From a virus: 33,335 bases of DNA. The stretch is taken from positions 1 through 33,335 of the IMG/VR virus record IMGVR_UViG_3300031951_000710; one strand, given 5' to 3'. Below are positions 12,758 through 18,879 of the stretch, one piece after another (position 1 is the stretch's first letter; every line of letters starts with the position of its first letter). The position numbers and the translations under genes are program-made. The notes beneath the pieces were generated by a model. The model had not been told where the DNA came from. It did not search any database and was given only the letters and a program-made list of their open reading frames with translations.

Positions 12758-12973
12758 TTACTCTATAGTAATTGGGGATTGTTTATTATTGTATGGTGAA
12801 AGACCTGTGTAGTCTTGTACCATTATAAGTGTCTTGCCTATGATAGGATTGCTAGTTTCTGATTCTAGCCTGTATCCTAATTTGACTGCATGTACAAATG
12901 CTTGTTCAATGTTTGTGTAGTCTTGTTCAGTAATGAATAGAACTAATTTTCCTTTTGTAACAAATGGTTTCAT
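12758..12973 (-). CDS. Small phage protein, 71 residues
   Basis: The product MKPFVTKGKLVLFITEQDYT continues with a helix (NIEQAFVHAVKLGYRL) and a strand (GKTLIMVQDYTG). It is a compact alpha/beta pattern with no known motif. It follows the 12989-13177 gene by 15 bases and ends in a good terminator, so the two form the end of a transcript. Confidence 0.65.
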   Translation of the reverse strand: MKPFVTKGKLVLFITEQDYTNIEQAFVHAVKLGYRLESETSNPIIGKTLIMVQDYTGLSPYNNKQSPITIE

Positions 12974-12988
12974 AATGTGTAATGTTTG

Positions 12989-13177
12989 TTATATTGTAGG
13001 TGGATAACTGTATTCCCATGACCATGAATAAGTGCCTTCTTCTGTTATAATGTAACGTTTAACCTGAAGACCTTGTGCCTTTCTTTTTAATGCTAAGTAA
13101 GGATTACTTGTGATGTGTTCAATACCATCTTTAGTATATGTGAAGATAGTGTTGTAAATTGAGTACAATGGATTCAT
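12989..13177 (-). CDS. Small phage protein, 62 residues
   Basis: The product MNPLYSIYNTIFTYTKDGIE is aromatic-rich and ends SWSWEYSYPPTI. The pattern is mostly beta. It is preceded by a hairpin (13212-13237) that may terminate the upstream gene, so it might depend on read-through. No family recognised. Confidence 0.6.
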   Translation of the reverse strand: MNPLYSIYNTIFTYTKDGIEHITSNPYLALKRKAQGLQVKRYIITEEGTYSWSWEYSYPPTI

Positions 13178-13205
13178 GCTGTGTAAGGTTAAGTGATTGA
13201 ATTGT

Positions 13206-13240
13206 TAAAGAACAGGGCAGGCATGTGCCCACCCTGTGTG
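13206..13240 (-). terminator. Hairpin terminator of the 13260-13799 gene
   Basis: ACAGGG-GGC and GCC-CCCTGT pair with small internal loops (13212-13237). The following minus-strand bases TTCTTTAAC form only a weak U tract, so termination may be partial. Confidence 0.55.
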
Positions 13241-13259
13241 ATCATGTGAAATCCTTGAG

Positions 13260-13799
13260 TTACTCTGCTTCACTCTCTGGATTTACTTTGGCTTTTGCTT
13301 TAGGCTTTGGAGCCTCTGTGTCCTGATCAGTGTCATCATCTACAGAATCAATGTCAATGCTGTTCATTGCCTGTACAGCAGTTGCACTTGGCTTGAGCCC
13401 CATAACACTGTAAGCCTTTGCATTGATGAGAATGTCTTGGATCTTCTCATTCTTAACTCTGTCTAACTGACCAGTAAGACGTGTAAAGCCTGATTCATCC
13501 AAACCGTAGTTATAAGTGCCAGTCTTTGGATTCACTTTGCGTGATCTGTAGAGTGTGCACTCATCTGTAATGCTTGGATAAAGAGTTGAGAAGATAACTG
13601 ATCCATCATCACTGACCGGATTGAATGTTGCTGTTTTGACAGTGTCAATGTACAACTGCAGTTCTTCTTTAGGACCTGAGACAGTATAGAAATGTCTGTG
13701 TCCTTCTGGGCAAACTCCTTTGTCACCACGTGCCAATAATTCGTCTGCTTTGCCTGTTGTGTCTTTTCTTGAGAAAGACCATGTTGCTTTAAGTGCCAT
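13260..13799 (-). CDS. Phage protein with acidic/Lys-Pro-Ala tail, probably early and abundant
   Basis: The start at 13799 (MALKATWSFSRKDTTGKADE) is preferred over the open frame from 13910, whose extra part covers promoter motif M2. The 179-residue protein has a globular part to about residue 145. It is then very acidic (DIDSVDDDTDQDTEAPKP) followed by an Ala/Lys stretch. It has its own promoter-like motif and terminator, and its codons are richer in G+C than those of nearby genes, all fitting high early expression. Function unknown; an acidic tail would suit a single-strand binding protein, without proof. Confidence 0.7.
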   Translation of the reverse strand: MALKATWSFSRKDTTGKADELLARGDKGVCPEGHRHFYTVSGPKEELQLYIDTVKTATFNPVSDDGSVIFSTLYPSITDECTLYRSRKVNPKTGTYNYGLDESGFTRLTGQLDRVKNEKIQDILINAKAYSVMGLKPSATAVQAMNSIDIDSVDDDTDQDTEAPKPKAKAKVNPESEAE

Positions 13800-13878
13800 C
13801 TTGTGTAAGTTTTTAAGATGTGAATAAATAAAGTGAATTACCTGTGAACACATGTGCATTTCTGCTTGTGTCCATGTT

Positions 13879-13902
13879 AAGTTAAGGGTTGTCCAAACAA
13901 GG
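13879..13902 (-). promoter_or_regulatory. Promoter-like motif M2
   Basis: The minus-strand sequence CCTTGTTTGGACAACCCTTA continues ACTTAA. The consensus over M1-M3 is TTGTTYRGACAACCCTTWAC (approximate). All three sit on the minus strand upstream of a transcription unit that is closed by a terminator. It does not resemble the Bacteroidetes TTTG/TAnnTTTG promoter, so it may be read by the phage's own RNA polymerase, which crAss-like phages carry. Confidence 0.55.
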
Positions 13903-13950
13903 ATGTGCATAGTCTGCGTAAGAAAGAGAAGTTGTTGTGAAAAAATGTGA

Positions 13951-13980
13951 AGAAAAAAAGAGTAACATTTCTGTTACTCT
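13951..13980 (-). terminator. Terminator of the 13987-14310 gene
   Basis: AGAGTAACA and TGTTACTCT form a nine-base perfect stem with a GAAA loop on the minus strand, followed by seven T. It begins six bases after the stop. Confidence 0.9.
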
Positions 13981-13986
13981 GTGCAA

Positions 13987-14310
13987 TCATTGAGCAGATT
14001 TGAGCTCGGCAGCAAGCTGTCTTTGCTCAATCTTGCTCTTGATTGGGTCAATATCAGACAAACTGAGTTTGTCATGAGGTTGGCCCGGCTCAGGTGTGAG
14101 TGTAAACGTGGCAAGGTATGTCATACCGCTGACAAGTTTGCATGCCTGAGCATAATTGGTGTGAACTGGCCAATATGTTTTTGGCCGAGTGACACCTTCA
14201 TAAGTCTCTGGTGGCATTGCCACATCAGAGGCTTTAATGATGATTTGGTCCCAATTGCCATCCTTGGCATTGTACTGGAACAAAGCTGTGCAAGAAAATT
14301 GTTTTTTCAT
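13987..14310 (-). CDS. Small early phage protein, 107 residues
   Basis: The start at 14310 (MKKQFSCTALFQYNAKDGNW) is chosen; the longer frame to 14460 runs through motif M3 and the GC-rich intergenic hairpin. The protein is strand-rich in its first two thirds (TYLATFTLTPEPG) and helical at the end (KSKIEQRQLAAELKSAQ). It is the first gene of the leftward arm, with its own promoter-like motif and strong terminator, and is relatively G+C-rich. No family recognised. Confidence 0.7.
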   Translation of the reverse strand: MKKQFSCTALFQYNAKDGNWDQIIIKASDVAMPPETYEGVTRPKTYWPVHTNYAQACKLVSGMTYLATFTLTPEPGQPHDKLSLSDIDPIKSKIEQRQLAAELKSAQ

Positions 14311-14561
14311 TTTGTATAAGTTTATGTTACAAAATGAGTAAAGGGTTGTCTGAACAAGCATGCAATCCAGCATAAGCAAAAACTTTTTGACAAGGGAAAA
14401 AAGTTGCATGCTTTGCTGCAAGATTGCTCCCACGTGGTGCAAGTCAAGGGGGGTCCCCACCCTTGCGCGGCAGCCGGGGGGCTTGTGATATAGGACCCAT
14501 CACATGCTCTACTATAGTATTAAAATTTTACCCTTATAGTATTTTGTTTTATCTTTACCTT
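14311..14561. promoter_or_regulatory. Divergent intergenic region with GC-rich hairpin
   Basis: The leftward and rightward arms separate here. The left part holds motif M3. The centre (about 14425-14485) is far more G+C-rich than anything nearby, with the palindrome CCACGTGG at 14430-14437 and a hairpin CAAGGG/CCCTTG enclosing GG...CC at 14445-14465. The right part (14505-14561) is AT-rich with TATAGTATT twice (14513 and 14536), likely promoter sequence for the rightward operon. A replication origin is a reasonable alternative. Confidence 0.5.
14336..14360 (-). promoter_or_regulatory. Promoter-like motif M3
   Basis: The minus-strand core GCTTGTTCAGACAACCCTTT matches M1 and M2. It ends about 26 bases before the start codon of the 13987-14310 gene, so transcription would begin very close to the start. 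Confidence 0.5.
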
Positions 14562-14975
14562 ATGAAGAAGATTGATATGGGGAAGTTTGTTCTTCTTATA
14601 GGAGATGATGCTACTGAGATCTTTGATTACTATGGTGTCAAAGAGATGCACGGGTTGAACCGTAAAGATGCCCAGGCAGAAGAAGTTGATAAGACTACAG
14701 GTAATGGTGTTTATATATATGGTTGGACTAATTATGATCCCCGGGACAAGAAGCTTACAGCAAAAGCCCCGTATAAACCTTTTCTCTTTCTGAACAAAAA
14801 ACACTTTACTGGAAAGTTTACTGATATTACCCTTGTTAATCATGAGGCTATGCATATAGTTATTTTGCTTAATAACTGGGATATCCGGGATAAGGAAGAA
14901 GAGACAATATCTGAAGCAGAAGATATTACTAATAGGATAGTGAAGATGCTTAAGCTAGATAAATTTACTAAGTGA
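14562..14975 (+). CDS. Small HExxH zinc-peptidase-like protein
   Basis: The start at 14562 (MKKIDMGKFVLLIGDDATEI) gives 137 residues; ATG at 14577 is a second choice. Residues 94-98 are HEAMH in the helix LVNHEAMHIVILLNN, the signature of zinc metallopeptidases, followed by several Glu at 112-120 (EEETISEAED) that could supply the third ligand. No signal peptide or membrane segment, so it acts in the cytoplasm. The protein is short for a peptidase, which leaves an inactive or regulatory role possible. Its TGA overlaps the GTG start of the transferase-like gene, so the two are translationally coupled. It is the first gene of the rightward arm. Confidence 0.65.
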   Translation: MKKIDMGKFVLLIGDDATEIFDYYGVKEMHGLNRKDAQAEEVDKTTGNGVYIYGWTNYDPRDKKLTAKAPYKPFLFLNKKHFTGKFTDITLVNHEAMHIVILLNNWDIRDKEEETISEAEDITNRIVKMLKLDKFTK

Positions 14976-15646
14976 AAGTATACTTTGACCATATCAAAGG
15001 CTTTGGTAAAGTCAGTGATCTAGAGCTTATCATTAACTGTGCCTATGGTATATTAGAACCAAATGAATCTTGTATAGATGCACTAAAGCAAGGATGGATA
15101 CCATGGGAGGGCAGATGGTATAATGAGCGTAGCACTAGATTAGATCTGAGTATTTATCAACCCACAAAGACTACAAAAAAATTATCTAAGAAAGTTAATG
15201 TTGCTGTAGGAGATGTATTAGCTCATAAAGAGATGTATGAAGAGCTTTATGAAAAGTACTGTTCTTATCATGGGTTTAAAAGAGATATTAAGTTAGAGTC
15301 TTTTAAAGATTGTCAGGTTATAGAATACTGGACAGATTACCTAGTAGGGATTAGTTTATATAAACAGTTTGAAACACAGTTTGTAGCATATCAGTTTATA
15401 TGGGATTATGCAGACCCTAAATTATCCCTAGGTACAGTTGCTCAGTACTATGAATGTGAGACTGCTAAGCTACTTGATTGTGAATATGTTTATCTCTTAG
15501 GTGGGTATGAAAAATGTTGTGAGTATAAAGCTAACTATCCCGGGTTTGAGTTTTGGACCGGTCAAGAATGGTCTAGTGATGTAGACTTATACAAGCAACT
15601 AGTAGGAAGAGATGAAAGAATTAAAATTATTGAATATGATGTATGA
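14972..15646 (+). CDS. Aminoacyl-tRNA-protein transferase-like protein (Bpt/ATE family)
   Basis: The 224-residue protein, starting with GTG, resembles the C-terminal half of bacterial Bpt and eukaryotic ATE1. These move Leu or Arg from tRNA to the N-terminus of proteins. Landmarks in order are a basic strand-helix (STRLDLSIYQPTKTTKKLSK), LYEKYCSYHG (92-101) matching the LYxxY...H region, the strand pair IEYWTDYLVGISLY, LSLGT at 151-155 (identical in Bpt), EYVYLLGGYEKCCEYKANYP (171-190) matching YLGYxxxxCxxMxYKxxF, and a final W200. The N-terminal Cys-rich segment of ATE is reduced to a few Cys. GNAT-type acyl transfer is expected; the amino acid is not known. Confidence 0.65.
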   Translation: MKVYFDHIKGFGKVSDLELIINCAYGILEPNESCIDALKQGWIPWEGRWYNERSTRLDLSIYQPTKTTKKLSKKVNVAVGDVLAHKEMYEELYEKYCSYHGFKRDIKLESFKDCQVIEYWTDYLVGISLYKQFETQFVAYQFIWDYADPKLSLGTVAQYYECETAKLLDCEYVYLLGGYEKCCEYKANYPGFEFWTGQEWSSDVDLYKQLVGRDERIKIIEYDV

Positions 15647-15860
15647 ACCTAAAAATAGAGTAGAAGTAGATACACCAAAAGGCTCAGGCTTCATATGGAT
15701 GATAACAGACTATGGTCATGAGACAGACACTATTTATACTGTGATTATAAATAGTACAGGAGAATTTTGGCAGTTTACTCATAGAGATATAAAAGCTAAA
15801 AGTAATATTACGTTTCGTAGAAATATGAAAAAAGCAATAGATCCTCTTATTGGAAAATAA
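15636..15860 (+). CDS. Small beta-barrel-like protein coupled to the transferase gene
   Basis: The start is ATG at 15636 or 15639, inside the last codons of the transferase gene, giving about 74 residues (MMYEPKNRVEVDTPKGSGFI). The strand pattern VEVDTPKGSGFIWMITDYG with DTIYTVIINSTGEFWQFTHR resembles a KOW or SH3-like barrel. Coupling suggests it works with the transferase or peptidase-like protein. No family is assigned. Confidence 0.6.
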   Translation: MMYEPKNRVEVDTPKGSGFIWMITDYGHETDTIYTVIINSTGEFWQFTHRDIKAKSNITFRRNMKKAIDPLIGK

Positions 15861-15865
15861 TAATT

Positions 15866-15876
15866 AGTATATTATA
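15866..15876 (+). promoter_or_regulatory. AT-rich box AGTATATTATA
   Basis: The same 11 bases occur at 17387-17397 before the structural operon. Here the box lies 14 bases before the 15891 start. It may be part of a promoter for the basic peptide and lipoprotein genes. Confidence 0.3.
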
Positions 15877-15890
15877 AAAAAGGATATACT

Positions 15891-16031
15891 ATGGCAAAGG
15901 TTAAAGATGCAGCTGTAAGAGCATATGCAAAGAACAAGGTGTCACGCCCAGGCGTACATGCAAAGACTAAAACATCTGTTTCAAAGAAGTCTAGGAATTA
16001 CAAGAAATTATATAGGGGACAGGGAAGATGA
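15891..16031 (+). CDS. Small basic phage protein, 46 residues
   Basis: MAKVKDAAVRAYAKNKVSRP is followed by GVHAKTKTSVSKKSRNYKK. Very similar short basic proteins, with the GVHAKTKTS motif, occur across Bacteroidetes phages. The composition suggests DNA or RNA binding, perhaps as a virion or nucleoid component, but no role is established. Its TGA overlaps the lipoprotein ATG. Confidence 0.75.
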   Translation: MAKVKDAAVRAYAKNKVSRPGVHAKTKTSVSKKSRNYKKLYRGQGR

Positions 16032-16186
16032 AAAAGTTATTAGTAGTTACCGGTTTGATTATGTTGGCATCATGTAAGTCTACCTCACACAAGTGTGATG
16101 CTTATGGATCAGTAGAAGAATATGATATACATAAGAATGATTTAGAGTTACAAAAAAAATATTCATCATATATTGTAATTAAATAA
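16028..16186 (+). CDS. Small lipoprotein
   Basis: The 52-residue product has a classic lipoprotein signal, MKKLLVVTGLIMLASCKSTS, with lipobox LASC and lipidated Cys16. The mature part is only about 36 residues and contains a second Cys (HKCDAYGS). It would be anchored in a host membrane. Phage lipoproteins made in this way often block superinfection at the surface, which is a hypothesis here. It is coupled by ATGA to the basic peptide gene and ends its operon before the terminator at 16246. Confidence 0.7.
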   Translation: MKKLLVVTGLIMLASCKSTSHKCDAYGSVEEYDIHKNDLELQKKYSSYIVIK

Positions 16187-16245
16187 AATAGTTCTACATT
16201 TGTAGAGCCCTGCTTGGCATAGTGATTAATGGATAAATGACGAAT

Positions 16246-16281
16246 AATAAGCTCCTAGGAAACTTGGAGCTTATTTTTTTT
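16246..16281 (+). terminator. Rho-independent terminator
   Basis: AATAAGCTCC and GGAGCTTATT form a ten-base perfect stem with loop TAGGAAACTT, followed by a run of T (16274-16281). It closes the operon that starts at 14562. Confidence 0.92.
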
Positions 16282-16293
16282 ATACTATCTTTG
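16264..16293 (+). promoter_or_regulatory. Bacteroidetes-type promoter candidate
   Basis: TATCTTTG at 16286-16293 matches the -7 consensus TAnnTTTG exactly. TTGG at 16264-16267 is at near the right distance for the -33 TTTG. It lies 22 bases before the 16316 start and overlaps the preceding terminator. Confidence 0.45.
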
Positions 16294-16315
16294 TTTAAAC
16301 CAACAAAGTTTAAAT

Positions 16316-16504
16316 ATGGAAGATAGAGTAGTACTTGAAGTCATCATAGATAAGGATGACCAAATAGTAGTTCAAATGGGTGATGCATCTGGTAGTATTA
16401 GCCCAGCAACTCTAGTAGGAATACTAGAACAAGTTAAGCATAGTATCTTTGAAAACCTTCGTGTAGAGAAAGTATCTAAGTCTAACCAATCATATGATGC
16501 GTAA
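16316..16504 (+). CDS. Small acidic phage protein, 62 residues
   Basis: MEDRVVLEVIIDKDDQIVVQ has two strands then a helix (SPATLVGILEQVKHSIFENL). It is the first gene of a four-gene operon; its TAA overlaps the ATG of the Acb2-like gene by one base. No family is recognised. Confidence 0.65.
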   Translation: MEDRVVLEVIIDKDDQIVVQMGDASGSISPATLVGILEQVKHSIFENLRVEKVSKSNQSYDA

Positions 16505-16785
16505 TGGAAATTAAAGAAACAAAGATTCCAAGCTTTGGTGAACAGCTTATTGGAATTACTTATAATCCAGAATCAGAAGACACTGTAGTTAAAATTAAGT
16601 CTATGTTTGCTGAGATAGCAGAGATAATGAAGAAGGATTACACAGAGAATAATAGACACCCGCTTAAGAGTCTCCTGTTTGATCATGCCGTGGGGGAGAT
16701 AGTTAATGCACAAATGGCAGTAGTAAAATTAATAACACTTAAACATTACACAGATGAAGTTGATGGGGAGAAGAATCCTGATTGA
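16504..16785 (+). CDS. Acb2/Tad1-like protein (candidate cyclic-nucleotide sponge)
   Basis: The 93-residue protein has the two-helix pattern of the Acb2/Tad1 hairpin family. FGEQLIGITYNPESEDTVVK is followed by IKSMFAEIAEIMKKDY (first long helix), then Pro and a second helix with EIVNAQMAVVKLITL matching the family's LExAxMxAVKAxT. Known members bind cyclic oligonucleotides or gcADPR and shut down CBASS or Thoeris defence. The phage version would act in the cytoplasm early in infection. Which ligand it binds cannot be read here. It overlaps the GroES-like gene by 32 bases. Confidence 0.6.
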   Translation: MEIKETKIPSFGEQLIGITYNPESEDTVVKIKSMFAEIAEIMKKDYTENNRHPLKSLLFDHAVGEIVNAQMAVVKLITLKHYTDEVDGEKNPD

Positions 16786-17029
16786 TATTCCTAAGAAGAA
16801 GGAATCAGTAATTGAGCTTACAGCAAAAGATGAGGAAGCAGTAATGCAAGAAGCTATGAAGCTTTGGACTAAGCTTAATGTTTATGCTACGGGGGATACA
16901 GTAGAGAAAGTATCACCGGGGGATAAAGTATATGTAACTACTGGTTCACTCCAGAATGCAGAGAAGGTAGAAATAGAAGGTGATGTTAAGCTCATGTTGA
17001 GCGAAGGTGATGTTGCAATAGTATGGTAA
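16754..17029 (+). CDS. GroES-like co-chaperonin
   Basis: The 91-residue product begins MKLMGRRILIDIPKKKESVI; the ATG at 16763 is an alternative start. It shows the GroES pattern: an N-terminal strand RRILIDIPK, a variable mobile-loop region, VSPGDKVYVT with the conserved GD turn, and a final LSEGDVAIVW equivalent to the C-terminal strand. Phage GroES-like proteins such as T4 gp31 adapt host GroEL for folding capsid protein. The canonical mobile-loop motif is not obvious, so GroEL binding is unproven. Confidence 0.65.
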   Translation: MKLMGRRILIDIPKKKESVIELTAKDEEAVMQEAMKLWTKLNVYATGDTVEKVSPGDKVYVTTGSLQNAEKVEIEGDVKLMLSEGDVAIVW

Positions 17030-17289
17030 AGTTTTATAGAAAGAAGCCTGTAGTAATTCAGGCTCTTCAGTGGACGGGTGATAACAGAGATAAGGTATTT
17101 GAGTTTTGCAAAGACTGTTATTTTAATGTAGACTTTGAAACAGTAAAGCCAAAACTAGTAATTAGAACACTTGAAGGTGATATGCAAGCTACAGTAAATG
17201 ACTTTGTTATCAAGGGAGTTAATGGTGAGTTCTACGCATGTAAACCAGATGTGTTTGAAAAAACTTATGAGTCAGTTACTAATGAATAA
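17023..17289 (+). CDS. Conserved phage protein of the 'KPVVIQAxQW' type
   Basis: The 88-residue protein opens MVKFYRKKPVVIQALQWTGD and ends VIKGVNGEFYACKPDVFEKT. Both ends match a small protein family found in phages of many hosts whose role is not settled. The GD/ND-V-IKGV-GEFY-CKPD-F segment is the diagnostic part. It overlaps the GroES-like gene by seven bases and closes the operon before the terminator at 17343. Confidence 0.75.
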   Translation: MVKFYRKKPVVIQALQWTGDNRDKVFEFCKDCYFNVDFETVKPKLVIRTLEGDMQATVNDFVIKGVNGEFYACKPDVFEKTYESVTNE

Positions 17290-17342
17290 TATTTATATAT
17301 TAGTATCTCTTTTTCAGTGAATAGTAGTTAATTTAGGTAAAG

Positions 17343-17370
17343 TCCCCAGGAATTTTCTTGGGGATTTTGT
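17343..17370 (+). terminator. Rho-independent terminator
   Basis: TCCCCAGG and CTTGGGGA form an eight-pair stem (one G-T) around AATTTT, followed by TTTTG. It ends the 16316-17289 operon. Confidence 0.8.
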
Positions 17371-17382
17371 TATTTAAAAAGT

Positions 17383-17413
17383 TTTCAGTATATTATAGTG
17401 TAACATAATTTTT
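17383..17413 (+). promoter_or_regulatory. Bacteroidetes-type promoter candidate for the structural operon
   Basis: TTTC at 17383-17386 and TAATTTTT at 17406-17413 are separated by exactly 19 bases, close to TTTG-N19-TAnnTTTG. The spacer contains the AGTATATTATA box also found at 15866. The start codon is at 17421. Confidence 0.45.
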
Positions 17414-17420
17414 ATATACC

Positions 17421-18233
17421 ATGGATATTTTAAACTGGCTCTATTTACGTAAAGAGCGTCTCATTAAGAAAACAGCAAATAATGCAAATACAGATCTAGT
17501 AGCAATTGGTGCAGATGTATCTTTCCTTAAAAGGGATGATAAGTACAAGACTTATGCAATGCCTATTAAAGATCTGTCTTTAGCAGGTGATGTAGCTAAT
17601 ACGGGATATTATACAGTAGATCTTAATACTACTAGTACAGTAAACGTAACTACACCTAAAGGAGTTATTGAGATCACTATGGATTTTACTAATGCTATTG
17701 ACCCAGCTGCAAACTTTGCAACATCAGTAGGACTTACCATTAATAACCCAGATATGGATTTTTCAGATCTTGATAAAGTGTACTATCAAGCAACTCCATA
17801 TTATAATCCAGATCAATTAGGTGATACTTTTATCCCGTATGTTCTTGCAGTTGGTGCACTTCCTGGATTAAATCTTGAAATCTTCAATGCAAGTTCTGTA
17901 GAAATAGGAGGAGTAGCTTCATTAGCTCTTGGAACATCTACGACTATACTTGCTGAAGCAAATAAGATTTATACTTACTTGCCTACTACTACTACCGGTC
18001 CTGGATCAGGAGCTGTGGTTACACTTGAACGTGATGGTGCTGGAGCAATATCTAATATTATTGTTGCAAATACAGGTAGAGAATATGTTGTTTCAGATAC
18101 ATTAGATATTCCTGGTAATTACGTTGGGGGTGCTTCACCTGCAGATGATGTTACACTTAATGTTACTGCAGTAGACAATGAAAACATATTTACTGGAAAA
18201 TTCTATCTATACTACGAACTATATAATTTCTAA
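17421..18233 (+). CDS. Virion protein, probably fibre or decoration protein
   Basis: The 270-residue protein has an N-terminal segment (KKTANNANTDLVAIGADVSF, then KYKTYAMPIKDL) shared with the product of 18347-18868. It is followed by Thr/Asn-rich beta sequence typical of phage fibres. Residues about 195-255 contain a GSGAVVTLERDGAGAIS module ending GREYVVSDTLDIPGN, a repeat type seen in T4-like baseplate and fibre proteins. It starts the structural operon. The exact position in the particle is unknown. Confidence 0.65.
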   Translation: MDILNWLYLRKERLIKKTANNANTDLVAIGADVSFLKRDDKYKTYAMPIKDLSLAGDVANTGYYTVDLNTTSTVNVTTPKGVIEITMDFTNAIDPAANFATSVGLTINNPDMDFSDLDKVYYQATPYYNPDQLGDTFIPYVLAVGALPGLNLEIFNASSVEIGGVASLALGTSTTILAEANKIYTYLPTTTTGPGSGAVVTLERDGAGAISNIIVANTGREYVVSDTLDIPGNYVGGASPADDVTLNVTAVDNENIFTGKFYLYYELYNF

Positions 18234-18238
18234 TTGTC

Positions 18239-18343
18239 ATGGCAAAGAAAAAGAAAGTTGAGGAGCAGCCACAAGTTGTTGTGGTAAGAACAACTCCAAC
18301 ATGGAGTGAAAAAGTACGTGAGAGAAACACTGTAAAGAAATAA
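18239..18343 (+). CDS. 34-residue basic peptide
   Basis: MAKKKKVEEQPQVVVVRTTP ends WSEKVRERNTVKK. It lies between the two paralogous virion genes with spacers of 5 and 3 bases, as part of the same operon. Coding is supported by the spacing. It may be a small virion or assembly peptide; no family is recognised. Confidence 0.55.
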   Translation: MAKKKKVEEQPQVVVVRTTPTWSEKVRERNTVKK

Positions 18344-18346
18344 GTA

Positions 18347-18868
18347 ATGTTAAATAATCTTACTAACTTCTTTAACCTGATAAGGGGAAGGAAGATCAAG
18401 AAAACTCTGGCTAATTCAGATCTTATTGCTATTGGGGTAAGGGATGATAGATTTGATGGTAAATACCAACCTTCTGCTATTAAGTATGAAGATTTACAAA
18501 CACAAGTAGGTGTACCTTATAAAAGTTATGTAGCTCATTTGATACAGTCAGGTACAAATGCTCCTACGCCATTTGTGTTAGAAAATTCATTAGGTGTTAA
18601 TGTAACATTTCAACGTGTTGTTGCAGGTCAATACATTATGTTATTTAGTGAGCCGGTCTTTACATCTCCTACATCAGCTTTTGTAACAATATCACAATTG
18701 TATGATTATGATGTACCAAGTGGAAATGGGTATAGAATTGGATATGGAATTAGTTTTTTTAATGTAATTACCATAGAAAGTTTTGATTTGCTTACTGCTA
18801 CTTATAATGATGATATTCTTGGTCAAGCAATAGTACCTTGCATAATTGAAGTAAGAATTTATAATTAA
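18347..18868 (+). CDS. Virion protein sharing its N-terminus with 17421-18233
   Basis: The 173-residue protein starts MLNNLTNFFNLIRGRKIKKT and continues LANSDLIAIGVRDDRFDGKY, matching the N-terminal module of the 17421 product. The remainder is strand-rich. A shared N-terminal module with different bodies suggests a common attachment point on the particle. The fold and role are inferred only. Confidence 0.6.
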   Translation: MLNNLTNFFNLIRGRKIKKTLANSDLIAIGVRDDRFDGKYQPSAIKYEDLQTQVGVPYKSYVAHLIQSGTNAPTPFVLENSLGVNVTFQRVVAGQYIMLFSEPVFTSPTSAFVTISQLYDYDVPSGNGYRIGYGISFFNVITIESFDLLTATYNDDILGQAIVPCIIEVRIYN

Positions 18869-18879
18869 TAAATACTGTC

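Noticed and set aside
13800-13910. Upstream extension of the 13260-13799 gene
   Set aside because: It would translate the promoter-like motif M2; the start at 13799 has the same kind of ACAAG-type leader as the gene at 14310.
14424-14561. N-terminal extension of the HExxH gene through the GC-rich hairpin
   Set aside because: The extra residues (MLPRGASQGGSPPLRGSRGA...) translate the intergenic hairpin and promoter; ATG at 14562 begins a sensible protein.
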